From assembly GCF_014655715.1 (NCBI RefSeq), contig NZ_BNBM01000014.1:62001-126000 (forward strand): a stretch of DNA of 64,000 bases. The letters are read 5' to 3'. The notes under the pieces were generated by a model that saw only the letters and a list, made by a program, of their open reading frames with translations, made no database searches and was not told the origin of the DNA. Made by a program: the position numbers and the translations under genes. Positions 48,416 through 57,194 of this stretch are shown piece by piece (the stretch's first letter is position 1; each line of letters opens with the position of its first letter). The stretch comes from Streptomyces lanatus (GTDB taxonomy: Bacteria > Actinomycetota > Actinomycetes > Streptomycetales > Streptomycetaceae).

Positions 48416-50668
48416 GTGTCCCGCACCGCACTGCGCATCTGTCCCCTGTGCGAGGCCACCTGCGGCCTGACCCTCACCATCGAGGGGACCAAGGTCACCG
48501 GCGCCCGCGGCGACCGTGACGACGTCTTCAGCCAGGGGTTCATCTGCCCCAAGGGCGCCTCCTTCGGCGCCGTCGACGGCGACCCCGACCGGCTGCGCAC
48601 CCCGCTGGTGCGCAAGGACGGCGAGCTGCGCGAGGCCACCTGGGAGGAGGCCTTCGACGCGATCGCCGCCGGAATCCGCCCGGTCGTCGAGCGGTACGGG
48701 CCGAACTCGGTGGGCATCGTCCTCGGCAACCCCAATGTCCACACCGTCGCCGGCGCGCTCTACCCGCCGGTCCTGATGGCAGGCCTGCGCACCCGCAGCG
48801 TCTTCACCGCCTCCACGGTCGACCAGATGCCCAAACACGTCTCCAGCGGACTGCTGTACGGCGACGCCCTCGCGATCCCGGTCCCGGACCTCGACCACAC
48901 CGACCACCTCCTCCTGATCGGCGCCAACCCCCTGGAGTCCAACGGCAGCCTGTGCACCGCCCCCGACTTCCCGGGCAAGCTCAAGGCGCTCAAGGCCCGC
49001 GGCGGCACCCTCACCGTCATCGACCCGCGCCGTACCCGCACCGCCAAACTCGCCGACCGGCACGTCGCGATCCGGCCCGGCACCGACGCGCTGCTGCTGG
49101 CGGCGATGGCGTACACCCTCTTCGACGAGGGCCTGGTCGACCCCGGCGAGCTGGCCCCGCATCTCCAGGGACTCGACGAACTCCCGGACGCGGTAAGGGA
49201 CTTCACCCCCGAAGCCGCCGCCGACGCCTGTGACGTGGACGCCGGCACCATCCGCGCCCTCGCCCGCGAGCTCGCCGCCGCCCCCACCGCCGCCGTCTAC
49301 GGCCGCATCGGCAGCTGCACCGTCCCGCACGGCACCCTCGCCAGCTGGCTGGTTGACGTACTCAACGTCCTCACCGGCAACCTCGACCGCCCCGGCGGCG
49401 CCCTCTTCCCGCAGGCCGCCACCGACAAGACGCCCCGCCCCGCAGGGCCCGGCCACGGCTTCGCGCTCGGGCGCTGGCACTCCCGGGTGAGCCGGCACCC
49501 CGAGGCCAAGGGCGAGCTGCCGCTGTCCGCGCTCGCCGAGGAGATCGACACCGCCACCGCCGAGGGCGAGCCCATCCGCGCCCTCGTCGCCGTCGCGTCC
49601 AACCCGGTCCTGTCCGCCCCCGACGGCGACCGCCTCGACAAGGCCCTCGACTCGCTCGACTTCATGGTCAGCGTCGACCCCTACCTCAACGAGACCTCGC
49701 GCCACGCCGACGTCGTGCTGCCGCCGCCCCCGCCCTCGCAGAGCCCGCACCACGACTTCGCCTTCAACACCCTCGCCGTACGCAACCAGGTCCGCTACAC
49801 CCGTGCCGCCGTCCCGCTGGAGCCGGGCCGCATGGCCGAGTCCGAGATCCTGGCCCGGCTGATCCTGGCCGCCACCGGCATGCACGGCGCCGACCCGTCC
49901 GCGGTCGACGACCTGGTCATCGGCCAGACCCTCGGCAAGGCCGTCAAGGAGCCCCACTCACCCGTCCACGGCCGCGACCCGCAGGAACTCGCCGCGCGGC
50001 TCACCGGCGAGAGCGGCCCCGAGCGGCGGCTCGACATGATGCTGCGCCTGGGCCCCTACGGCGACGGCTTCGGCGTACGGCCGGACGGTCTGACCCTCGA
50101 CAAGCTGCTCGCCCATCCCCACGGCATCGACCTCGGGCCGCTGAAGTCCCGGCTGCCGCAGCCGCTGAAGACCGTCAGCGGCAAGGTGGAGCTGCTGCCG
50201 GCGCCCATCGCCGGCGATCTGCCCCGGCTGCGGGAGGCCCTGCGGCACCGCCCGGACGGGCTGGTCCTGATCGGCCGGCGCCATCTGCGCTCCAACAACA
50301 GTTGGATGCACAACGTGCCCGCCCTCACCGGCGGTTCCAACCGCTGCACCCTGCACATCCACCCGGCCGACGCCGAACGCCTCGGCGTACGGGACGGGGC
50401 GCCCGTACGCCTCAAGGGCGCCGGGGGAGAGGTGACCGCGCCCGCCGAGGTCACCGACGCGGTGCGCCCGGGTGTGGTGAGCCTGCCGCACGGCTGGGGC
50501 CACGACCGCCCCGGCACCCGGCTCGGCCATGCCGCGATCGACCCCGGAGTCAACGTCAACCAGCTCCTCGACGGCAGCCTGCTCGACCCGCTGTCGGGCA
50601 ACGCCGTGCTCAACGGAGTGCCCATCGAGGTGTCCCCGGTGTCCGAAAAGATCACGGCTCTGACCTGA
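48416..50668 (+). CDS. Molybdopterin-dependent oxidoreductase (formate dehydrogenase/nitrate reductase superfamily)
   Basis: 750 aa from a GTG with GGGAGG six bases upstream. An N-terminal [4Fe-4S] motif C-x2-C-x3-C-x27-C (ICPLCEATCGLTL...FICPKG) is followed by the bis-MGD core: ATWEEAFDAIA, NSVGIVLGNPNVHT, DLDHTDHLLLIGANPLESNGS, VIDPRRTRTAKLAD, and a C-terminal molydop-binding domain (LVLIGRRHLRSNNSWMHNVPALTGGSNRCTLHIHPADAERLGVRDGAPV). No signal peptide: cytosolic. The residue after the molybdenum-site region is not Cys/SeCys in an obvious formate-dehydrogenase motif, so the substrate is open. No small subunit is adjacent. Probably controlled by the upstream TetR. Confidence 0.92.
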   Translation: MSRTALRICPLCEATCGLTLTIEGTKVTGARGDRDDVFSQGFICPKGASFGAVDGDPDRLRTPLVRKDGELREATWEEAFDAIAAGIRPVVERYGPNSVGIVLGNPNVHTVAGALYPPVLMAGLRTRSVFTASTVDQMPKHVSSGLLYGDALAIPVPDLDHTDHLLLIGANPLESNGSLCTAPDFPGKLKALKARGGTLTVIDPRRTRTAKLADRHVAIRPGTDALLLAAMAYTLFDEGLVDPGELAPHLQGLDELPDAVRDFTPEAAADACDVDAGTIRALARELAAAPTAAVYGRIGSCTVPHGTLASWLVDVLNVLTGNLDRPGGALFPQAATDKTPRPAGPGHGFALGRWHSRVSRHPEAKGELPLSALAEEIDTATAEGEPIRALVAVASNPVLSAPDGDRLDKALDSLDFMVSVDPYLNETSRHADVVLPPPPPSQSPHHDFAFNTLAVRNQVRYTRAAVPLEPGRMAESEILARLILAATGMHGADPSAVDDLVIGQTLGKAVKEPHSPVHGRDPQELAARLTGESGPERRLDMMLRLGPYGDGFGVRPDGLTLDKLLAHPHGIDLGPLKSRLPQPLKTVSGKVELLPAPIAGDLPRLREALRHRPDGLVLIGRRHLRSNNSWMHNVPALTGGSNRCTLHIHPADAERLGVRDGAPVRLKGAGGEVTAPAEVTDAVRPGVVSLPHGWGHDRPGTRLGHAAIDPGVNVNQLLDGSLLDPLSGNAVLNGVPIEVSPVSEKITALT

Positions 50669-50738
50669 GCAAAGCTCTGACCTGGAGTTTTGCGCTTATT
50701 GCTCGCATGTCAACGTCTTGTTAACGTCACTTGACGGG

Positions 50739-50794
50739 ACCTAACGTCGTCGCACCCCCGGCCCTCGTGGGATGTTCAAGGGCGAACGTTAGGT
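50739..50794. promoter_or_regulatory. Inverted and direct repeats upstream of citrate transporter gene
   Basis: ACCTAACGT (50739-50747) and ACGTTAGGT (50786-50794) are a perfect 9-bp inverted repeat 38 bp apart, the second just before the start codon. AACGTC occurs three times between 50712 and 50748. Confidence 0.5.
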
Positions 50795-50800
50795 ATCCAC

Positions 50801-52204
50801 ATGCTGACCATCCTCGGCTTCGCCATGATCGCGACCTTCCTGGTCCTGATCATGATGAAGAAGATGTCGCCGATCGCGGCGCTCGTACTGATTCCGGCAC
50901 TGTTCTGTGTGTTCGTCGGAAAGGGCGCCAAGCTCGGTGACTACGTCATCGACGGCGTCACCAGCCTCGCCCCCACCGCGGCGATGCTCATGTTCGCGAT
51001 CGTCTACTTCGGTGTGATGATCGATGTCGGCCTCTTCGACCCGATCGTTCGGGGCATCCTGAAGTTCTGCAAGGCCGACCCGATGCGGATCGTCGTCGGC
51101 ACCGCGATCCTCGCCGCGATCGTCTCGCTCGACGGCGACGGCTCCACCACCTTCATGATCACCGTCTCGGCGATGTACCCGCTGTACAAGCGCCTGAAGA
51201 TGAGCCTGGTCGTGATGACCGGCGTCGCCGCGATGGCCAACGGCGTGATGAACACGCTGCCGTGGGGCGGCCCGACCGCCCGTGCCGCCACCGCGCTCAA
51301 GGTCGACGCCAGCGACATCTTCGTCCCGATGATCCCGGCGCTCGCCGTCGGTCTGGTGGCCGTCGTCACGCTCTCGTACTTCCTCGGTCTGCGCGAGCGC
51401 AAGCGGCTCGGTGTGCTGACGCTGAGCGAGGTCCTGGTGGAGGAGAAGGAGACCGAGACGGTTCTCGTGGGCTCCGGCTCCGGTGCGGCCAAGTCCCCGG
51501 TGAAGACCGGCGGTTCGGGCTCCGGCACCGACGCGGATGACGACTCCGAGGACGACGAGCGCTTCCAGGCCCTGGATCCCGACCGGCCCACCCTGCGCCC
51601 CAAGCTCTACTGGTTCAACGCGCTGCTCACGGTCACCCTGCTGACCGCCATGATCATGGAGTGGCTGCCGATCCCGGTGCTGTTCCTGCTCGGCGCCGCG
51701 CTCGCGCTCACCGTGAACTTCCCGCACATCCCGGACCAGAAGGCCCGCCTCGCCGCCCACGCCGACAACGTCCTGAACGTCTCCGGCATGGTCTTCGCCG
51801 CCGCCGTCTTCACCGGTGTCCTCCAGGGCACCGGCATGGTCGACCACATGGCCAAGTGGATGGTGGACGTCATCCCCGAGGGCATGGGCCCGCACATGGC
51901 CCTGGTCACCGGCATCCTGAGCCTCCCGCTCACCTACTTCATGTCCAACGACGGCTTCTACTTCGGCGTCCTGCCGGTGCTCGCCGAGGCCGGCGCCGCG
52001 CACGGCGTCACCCCGCTGGAGATGGCCCGCGCCTCCCTGGTCGGCCAGCCGCTGCACATGTCGAGCCCGCTCGTCCCCGCCGTGTACGTCCTCGTCGGCA
52101 TGGCCAAGGTCGAGTTCGGCGACCACACCAGGTTCGTCGTGAAGTGGGCGGCCCTCACTTGTGTGGTCATCCTGGCGGCGGGCATCCTCTTCGGAATCAT
52201 CTGA
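50801..52204 (+). CDS. CitMHS-family citrate (metal-citrate/H+) symporter
   Basis: 467 aa with about 12 membrane segments in two halves separated by a charged cytosolic loop (residues about 205-265, rich in Glu, Gly, Ser and Asp). GDYVIDGVTSLAPTAAMLMFAIVYFGVMIDVGLFDPIVRGIL, SLDGDGSTTFMITVSAMYPLYKRL and LTYFMSNDGFYFGVLPVLAEA are family signatures of CitMHS transporters, which take up citrate complexed with Mg2+ or Ca2+. It is monocistronic with an elaborate repeat array upstream. The ATG at 50801 has only a weak GGT Shine-Dalgarno. Confidence 0.93.
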   Translation: MLTILGFAMIATFLVLIMMKKMSPIAALVLIPALFCVFVGKGAKLGDYVIDGVTSLAPTAAMLMFAIVYFGVMIDVGLFDPIVRGILKFCKADPMRIVVGTAILAAIVSLDGDGSTTFMITVSAMYPLYKRLKMSLVVMTGVAAMANGVMNTLPWGGPTARAATALKVDASDIFVPMIPALAVGLVAVVTLSYFLGLRERKRLGVLTLSEVLVEEKETETVLVGSGSGAAKSPVKTGGSGSGTDADDDSEDDERFQALDPDRPTLRPKLYWFNALLTVTLLTAMIMEWLPIPVLFLLGAALALTVNFPHIPDQKARLAAHADNVLNVSGMVFAAAVFTGVLQGTGMVDHMAKWMVDVIPEGMGPHMALVTGILSLPLTYFMSNDGFYFGVLPVLAEAGAAHGVTPLEMARASLVGQPLHMSSPLVPAVYVLVGMAKVEFGDHTRFVVKWAALTCVVILAAGILFGII

Positions 52205-52256
52205 GTTCACCTTTCAACCATGTGATCCGTAAGCACTGTTCAGGGAGGACTCGTTC

Positions 52257-53486
52257 ATGGGGCCCGGTGGGAACCGCGGCTGGCTGCTCCGCCTCGTCAT
52301 CGCCTTCAGCTTCGCGCAGGGGGCGGTGTCGATGGCCCGGCCCGCCGTGTCCTACCGGGCCCTCGCGCTGGGCGCCGACGAGCGGGCGATCGGTGTGATC
52401 GCGGGGGTGTACGCCCTGCTCCCGCTGTTCGTCGCCGTCCCGCTGGGCCGCCGTACCGACCACGGCCGCTGTGCGCCGCTGCTGCCGGTCGGCGTGGTCC
52501 TGATCTCCGGCGGCTGCGCCCTCAGCGGCCTCGCGGACTCGCTGTGGGCGATGGCCATCTGGAGCGGGGTGATGGGCCTCGGCCACCTGTGCTTCGTGAT
52601 CGGCGCCCAGTCCCTGGTCGCCCGCCAGTCCGCCCCGCACGAACAGGACCGCAACTTCGGCCACTTCACCATCGGCGCCTCCCTCGGCCAGCTCGTCGGC
52701 CCGATCGCCGCGGGCGCCCTGATCGGCGGCCGGGACATGGCCGGCAGCAGCGCGCTCGCCCTGCTGGTGGCGGGCGCGGGCGCCGCGGTCGCGTTCACCT
52801 CGCTGTGGCGCATAGAGAGCCGTACGACGGCCAAGTCCCGTGAGGAGCAGGGCGGGCGGGTGCCCGTCCAGCGCATCCTGCGCGCCCGGGGCGTGCCCGC
52901 CGGCATCTTCATCAGCCTCGCCGTGCTGTCCGCGACCGACATCCTCACCGCCTATCTGCCGGTGGTCGGCGAGCACCGAGGCATCGCGCCGTCCGTGATC
53001 GGCCTCCTGCTCAGCCTGCGCGCCGCCGCCACCATCGCGTGCCGGCTGGTCCTGACGCCCCTGCTGCGGCTGCTCGGCCGCACCCTGCTGCTGACGGTGA
53101 CCTGTCTGCTGGCCGCCCTGCTGTGCGCGGGCATCGCGCTGCCGGTGCCGGTGTGGGCGCTCGCCGTGATGCTGGCGGTGCTCGGCTTCTGCCTCGGCGT
53201 CGGCCAGCCGCTGTCCATGACGACGGTCGTCCAGGCGGCCCCGGACGGCGCCCGCTCCACCGCCCTCGCCCTGCGCCTGACCGGCAACCGGCTCGGCCAG
53301 GTCGCCGCACCGGCGTCGGCGGGCCTGATCGCAGGGCTCGCGGGGGTGGCGGCGCCGTTCGTGATGCTGGGCGGGCTGTTGCTGCTGTCGGCGGGGATCG
53401 CGCTGCGGGCGCCCGCGGGCGATCCTCGGCAACCCCGTGAGCCACGCCGGAGCAGGCCGATCTTGCGGCGAAAGAGTGGTATCTGA
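52257..53486 (+). CDS. MFS transporter
   Basis: 409 aa, 12 membrane segments. MFS signatures: loop 2-3 PLGRRTDHGRCAPLL (G-x3-D-R-like) and the antiporter-style GASLGQLVGPIAAGAL in segment 5. A charged central loop (RIESRTTAKSREEQGGRVPVQRILR) separates the halves. Drug or metabolite efflux is the likely class, but the substrate cannot be inferred. AGGGAGGA lies eight bases ahead of the ATG. Confidence 0.9.
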   Translation: MGPGGNRGWLLRLVIAFSFAQGAVSMARPAVSYRALALGADERAIGVIAGVYALLPLFVAVPLGRRTDHGRCAPLLPVGVVLISGGCALSGLADSLWAMAIWSGVMGLGHLCFVIGAQSLVARQSAPHEQDRNFGHFTIGASLGQLVGPIAAGALIGGRDMAGSSALALLVAGAGAAVAFTSLWRIESRTTAKSREEQGGRVPVQRILRARGVPAGIFISLAVLSATDILTAYLPVVGEHRGIAPSVIGLLLSLRAAATIACRLVLTPLLRLLGRTLLLTVTCLLAALLCAGIALPVPVWALAVMLAVLGFCLGVGQPLSMTTVVQAAPDGARSTALALRLTGNRLGQVAAPASAGLIAGLAGVAAPFVMLGGLLLLSAGIALRAPAGDPRQPREPRRSRPILRRKSGI

Positions 53487-53534
53487 TGGGCCATTAGGCG
53501 CTGCTTCCACGATTCGCGGTGCACATGTGAAAGA

Positions 53535-53575
53535 GAGTCAGACGAAGAGCGATTTGTACGAAAATCGTCTGACTC
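53535..53575 (+). promoter_or_regulatory. Strong inverted repeat next to the RBS of the anchored secreted protein
   Basis: GAGTCAGACGA and TCGTCTGACTC pair perfectly over 11 bp around a 19-nt centre that itself contains CGATTT...AAATCG. The right arm ends one base before the GGAGG ribosome-binding site, so it may be an operator or a translation-controlling hairpin. Confidence 0.6.
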
Positions 53576-53586
53576 GGAGGACTCGC

Positions 53587-54198
53587 ATGCCCACCACGCC
53601 TCTTCCACGCCGCGTCGCGCGCATCGTCGCCGTCACGGCGCTCACCGCCGCGCTCACTCCGATCACCGGCATGCCGGCGGCGGGAGCCGCCCCGATGGCC
53701 CCCGGCGACAACGGCACTCTCAAGATCCACACGGCACCGTGGGACGGGGTCGCGCGGACGTCGTACGGGGACGCGATCGACGAGCCGAGGGTCTGCCGGT
53801 TCTACCTCGACGCGGCCAACTTCGAGACCATCACGGCCGTCACCTGGAACATCAGGACCCAGCCCCAGGTTCCGGCGGGCGCCACGCTGCAGGGGACCCT
53901 GAACCTCGCGGGCGGCATCGGCCACACCGAGGACCTCAATCTGCCCGACGGGCAGTACCAGCTGACGTGGACGTTCACCGGCATGACGGGCGGCCCGAGG
54001 GAGAAGAACTTCACGGTCGACTGCCGCGCCTCCATGTCGACGCCCTCGCCCGCCCCGCAGGGCGGCCCGCCCGCCGGTGGCGGTGGCATCGCCCGCGGTG
54101 AGGCCTTCACCACGGTCGCGGGTGCGGGTGCCGTGGGCCTGGTCGCGGTGGGCGGGGTGATGTGGTTCCGGCTCCGTCGCCGTTCGCATGGCGCGTAG
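53587..54198 (+). CDS. Secreted protein with C-terminal membrane anchor, coupled to sortase
   Basis: 203 aa; ATG preceded by GGAGG. Signal peptide 1-35 (TGMPAAGAAP), a beta-rich extracellular domain of about 115 residues with two Cys (in RVCRFYLD and TVDCRAS, likely a disulphide), a Pro/Gly-rich linker, then a hydrophobic segment (AGAGAVGLVAVGGVMWF) and a basic tail RLRRRSHGA. That is the layout of a sortase substrate, but no LPxTG/LAxTG motif precedes the helix; the corresponding position reads IARGEAF. It overlaps the sortase gene by 11 bp. No family is recognised for the outer domain. Confidence 0.82.
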   Translation: MPTTPLPRRVARIVAVTALTAALTPITGMPAAGAAPMAPGDNGTLKIHTAPWDGVARTSYGDAIDEPRVCRFYLDAANFETITAVTWNIRTQPQVPAGATLQGTLNLAGGIGHTEDLNLPDGQYQLTWTFTGMTGGPREKNFTVDCRASMSTPSPAPQGGPPAGGGGIARGEAFTTVAGAGAVGLVAVGGVMWFRLRRRSHGA

Positions 54199-55120
54199 AA
54201 GGCGACGCAGGCCCTGGTACCGGAGGCGGGCCTACCGCCTGGCGAGGACGGCCGTACTGACCGTCTCGCTGGTGGTGTTCTGCTTCCGGTGCAACCACGC
54301 GGCGCCCGGAGCCGGTACGGCCGCTCCGGGCGCCGCGGAGACATCCGAGGTCCGAGCCGCCGGCACCCGATCCGGTGCCGGCGGAGAGGGCACCGACGCC
54401 CGCCCCGGCACGGGCGGCACACCCACACCCACACCCACCGAACCACCCACCGGCCCCACGGTGCCGGCACCCACACCCAGCAGCGTCACATCGACCACCG
54501 GCCAGGCAACCGCGCCGGCCACCACCCTCACCACTCTCGCCAGCCCCCCGCCCCCACCCCCGCTCACCCCGTCACCTCCCCCCGCCACCCCCACCCCCAA
54601 GGCCACCAAAAAACGCCCCCACGGCCCCCGCACCCTGCCCCGCTCCCGCGCCACCCGCCTCGTCATCCCCTACATCAGCGTCGACGCCCCCCTGATGGAC
54701 CTGCATCTCGACAACCAGCGGCGGCTGCCCGCGCCCCCGGAGGACGAGCCCAACCTGGTCGGCTGGTACGCGGACGGGCCCTCGCCCGGCGAGCAGGGGA
54801 CGGCCGTCGCCGTGGGCCACCTCGACACCAACACCGGCCCCGCCGTCTTCGGCGGCCTCGGGGAACTCAAGCGCGGCAAACGCATCGAGATCCGGCGTGC
54901 CGACGGACGTACCGCTGTCTACTCCGTCGACGCCATCAAGACGTACGAGAAGGACAAGTTCCCCAACCGCGCCGTGTACGGCACCCGGGCCCGCCCCGAG
55001 CTGCGGCTGATCACCTGCGGCGGCACCTACAACCGCAGGACCGGCTACACCGGCAACGTCGTCGTCTACGCCCATCTCACCGCGACCCGTGAGGCGAAGA
55101 AGGGCGCGGGACGGCGCTGA
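54188..55120 (+). CDS. Class F-type sortase (actinobacterial)
   Basis: 310 aa. A very basic N-terminus (MARRRRRRPWYRRR), one membrane helix (about 20-35) and a long Pro/Thr-rich stalk (50-145) precede the sortase domain (150-300). Catalytic residues: His211 in AVGHLDT, Cys277 in LITCGG, Arg283/284 in YNRRTGYTGNVVVYA. IPYISVDAPLMDLHLD and VGWYADGPSPGEQGTAVAVGHLD are the class F pattern. The enzyme should join secreted proteins to the cell wall or process them. Overlaps the upstream anchored-protein gene by 11 bp, so that protein is the obvious partner or substrate. Confidence 0.9.
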   Translation: MARRRRRRPWYRRRAYRLARTAVLTVSLVVFCFRCNHAAPGAGTAAPGAAETSEVRAAGTRSGAGGEGTDARPGTGGTPTPTPTEPPTGPTVPAPTPSSVTSTTGQATAPATTLTTLASPPPPPPLTPSPPPATPTPKATKKRPHGPRTLPRSRATRLVIPYISVDAPLMDLHLDNQRRLPAPPEDEPNLVGWYADGPSPGEQGTAVAVGHLDTNTGPAVFGGLGELKRGKRIEIRRADGRTAVYSVDAIKTYEKDKFPNRAVYGTRARPELRLITCGGTYNRRTGYTGNVVVYAHLTATREAKKGAGRR

Positions 55121-55289
55121 ACGCGGCCGTCCGGTTGTCCGCCTGGCGAACAGCCGCGCCCGATTCGGCCCGTTCCCTTCCCTCGGCCGCACACATTCCG
55201 TTAACTTCCGTGACTCACACGCCCCGTGCGACCCGCGCGCGGCGTTCGACCGCGGAGCACGCCTGAATGACCCCCCGGGGGCATCCGTC

Positions 55290-56627
55290 ATGACACGCGC
55301 CATCTCCCTGCACGACGTGAGCAAGGCCTACACGCGAGGGGTCCGCGTCGTGGACCGGCTCTCGCTGGACATCGAGCCCGGGGAATTCCTCGTGCTGCTC
55401 GGACCCTCCGGCTGCGGCAAGTCCACCGTGCTCAGAATGATCGCCGGGCTGGAGGAGATCGACGAGGGCGAACTCCTGCTGGACGGCGAGTGGGCCAACG
55501 ACCTGCTGCCCGCCGACCGGCGCATGGCGATGGTCTTCCAGAACTTCGCCCTCTACCCGAGCATGACCACCCGCGACAACATCGGCTTCCCGCTGCGCAT
55601 CGAGTCACCGGGCGAGGACCCCAGCACCCGGGTCGACGCCACCGCCCGCATGCTGGGCATCGAGGACCTCCTCGACCGCTTCCCCGCCCAGCTCTCCGGC
55701 GGCGAACGCCAGCGCGTCGCCATGGGCCGGGCCATCGCCCGCCACCCCACCGCGTTCCTGATGGACGAGCCGCTGTCCAACCTCGACGCCAAGCTCCGCA
55801 ACCATCTGCGCGCGGAGATCTCCGGCCTCACCCGGAAGCTGGGCGTCACCACGGTGTACGTCACCCATGACCAGGCCGAGGCGATGTCGCTCGGCGACCG
55901 GGTGGCCGTCCTGCGCGGCGGCGTCCTGCAGCAGGTCGGCACCCCCCGCTCGGTCTACGCGCTGCCCCGCAACGTCTTCGTCGCCGCCTTCATCGGCATC
56001 CCGCGCATCAATCTGCTGCGCGGCGTCGTGCGCGCCCCGCTCGACGGCGCGATGACCATCAGCCTGGGCAAGCAGTACCTCCGGCTGCCCGAACCCCTGT
56101 GCCTGGACCACCAGTTGCTGCGCGTGCAGCAGGGGCGCGAGGTCATCGTGGGCCTGCGCTCGGAGGCGGTCCGCATCGCCGAGCGCGCCGCCGCTCGCCC
56201 CGGCGAGGTGCACATCACCGGCCTGGTCGAGCATGTGGAGTTCCAGGGCCATGAGGTCCTCGTCCACTTCAACACCGGCTCCCGGCCCGCCGTCGTACCC
56301 GACCTGGAGGCCCCGCGCCCCGCGCCCCCGGTGCGGCGCCGGCGCCGGGACAACGGCAGGGTGCTCGACCGGCTCCGCAGCCGCGCGGGCGCGCTGCGCG
56401 CCGGGCCGGTCGTGACGCTGGAGCACCCGGCCGACGGTGCCGCCGACCCGGCACCGCCCGAGGGACGGCTGCCCGGCGACCTCATCGTCCGCACCACGCC
56501 CGACCTCGAACTCAGGCACGGAATGCAGGTCCCGCTCCTGGTCGACATCGCCCATCTGTTCGTCTTCGACCAGCACGGCGAACGCATCTGCCCGGCTCCG
56601 GCGAGACTGCCGGATCTGGAGGAATGA
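55290..56627 (+). CDS. Orphan ABC ATPase of the sugar-import (UgpC/MsiK-like) type
   Basis: 445 aa from the ATG at 55290. Walker A GPSGCGKST, Q-loop FQNFALYPSMT, signature LSGGERQRVAMGRAI, Walker B FLMDEPLSNLD, H-loop VTHDQAEAM, then a TOBE/OB-type regulatory domain (residues about 240-445) as in MsiK and MalK. Unusually, the regulatory part is enlarged by an Arg/Pro-rich insertion (VRRRRRDNGRVLDRLRSRAGALRAG). No permease or binding protein is adjacent, so like MsiK it may energise several remote sugar importers. Upstream 169 bp contain no evident operator. Confidence 0.9.
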   Translation: MTRAISLHDVSKAYTRGVRVVDRLSLDIEPGEFLVLLGPSGCGKSTVLRMIAGLEEIDEGELLLDGEWANDLLPADRRMAMVFQNFALYPSMTTRDNIGFPLRIESPGEDPSTRVDATARMLGIEDLLDRFPAQLSGGERQRVAMGRAIARHPTAFLMDEPLSNLDAKLRNHLRAEISGLTRKLGVTTVYVTHDQAEAMSLGDRVAVLRGGVLQQVGTPRSVYALPRNVFVAAFIGIPRINLLRGVVRAPLDGAMTISLGKQYLRLPEPLCLDHQLLRVQQGREVIVGLRSEAVRIAERAAARPGEVHITGLVEHVEFQGHEVLVHFNTGSRPAVVPDLEAPRPAPPVRRRRRDNGRVLDRLRSRAGALRAGPVVTLEHPADGAADPAPPEGRLPGDLIVRTTPDLELRHGMQVPLLVDIAHLFVFDQHGERICPAPARLPDLEE

Positions 56628-56657
56628 CGCAGGGAGGACATCGGTAGTCATAGGTGC

Positions 56658-57110
56658 ATGAATGTGCAACTCACCCGAACCCGGGCTTCCCTGGCGGCGG
56701 CCGGTCTGCTGCTGGCCATCGGGGCGCCGACCGCGTACGCCACCCTCGACGACACCGCCGTCGCGGTTCCGTCCCGGGGGGAGCCGTACATCGAGACCCA
56801 GTTGTTCTTCGGCACCGCACGCCCCGACGGCGGCCCCGCCGTCACCGACGAGCAGTTCATGGCCTTCGTCGACGAGGAGGTCACCCCGGACTTCCCGGAC
56901 GGGCTCACCATCCAGGCCGGGCGGGGGCAGTGGCGGGACGCGAGCGGGGCGATCGAGAAGGAGCGGTCGTACGAACTGATCCTGCTCTACCCGCGGGCGC
57001 AGGCGCCGGGCAGTGACCGCCGGATCGAGGAGATCCGCCGCGCCTATGAGAAGGCCTTCGGGCAGGAGGCGGTGGGGAGGGTGGACGACGAGGCGCGCGT
57101 CGACTTCTGA
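56658..57110 (+). CDS. Secreted DUF3574 protein
   Basis: 150 aa. Signal peptide 1-29 (LLLAIGAPTAYA), then YIETQLFFGTARPDGGPAVTDEQFMAFVDEEVTPDFPDGLTIQAGRGQWRDASGAIEKERSYELILLYP, the characteristic DUF3574 core. The function of the family is unknown to me. Lies 30 bp after the ABC ATPase gene on the same strand and may share its transcript. Confidence 0.85.
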   Translation: MNVQLTRTRASLAAAGLLLAIGAPTAYATLDDTAVAVPSRGEPYIETQLFFGTARPDGGPAVTDEQFMAFVDEEVTPDFPDGLTIQAGRGQWRDASGAIEKERSYELILLYPRAQAPGSDRRIEEIRRAYEKAFGQEAVGRVDDEARVDF

Positions 57111-57133
57111 TGTCATGGGGTGCTGGTGCATAA

Positions 57134-57152
57134 AAACTATCACCGCTAGTTT
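57134..57152. promoter_or_regulatory. Palindromic operator AAACTA-N7-TAGTTT upstream of aldehyde dehydrogenase gene
   Basis: AAACTATCACCGCTAGTTT, arms perfect over 6 bp. It matches the site at 63630-63648 at 15 of 19 positions and lies 43 bp before the aldehyde dehydrogenase ATG. Confidence 0.65.
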
Positions 57153-57194
57153 GTGTGCCGGACGACCCTGACGACCCGCCCGGGAGGACGCGTG

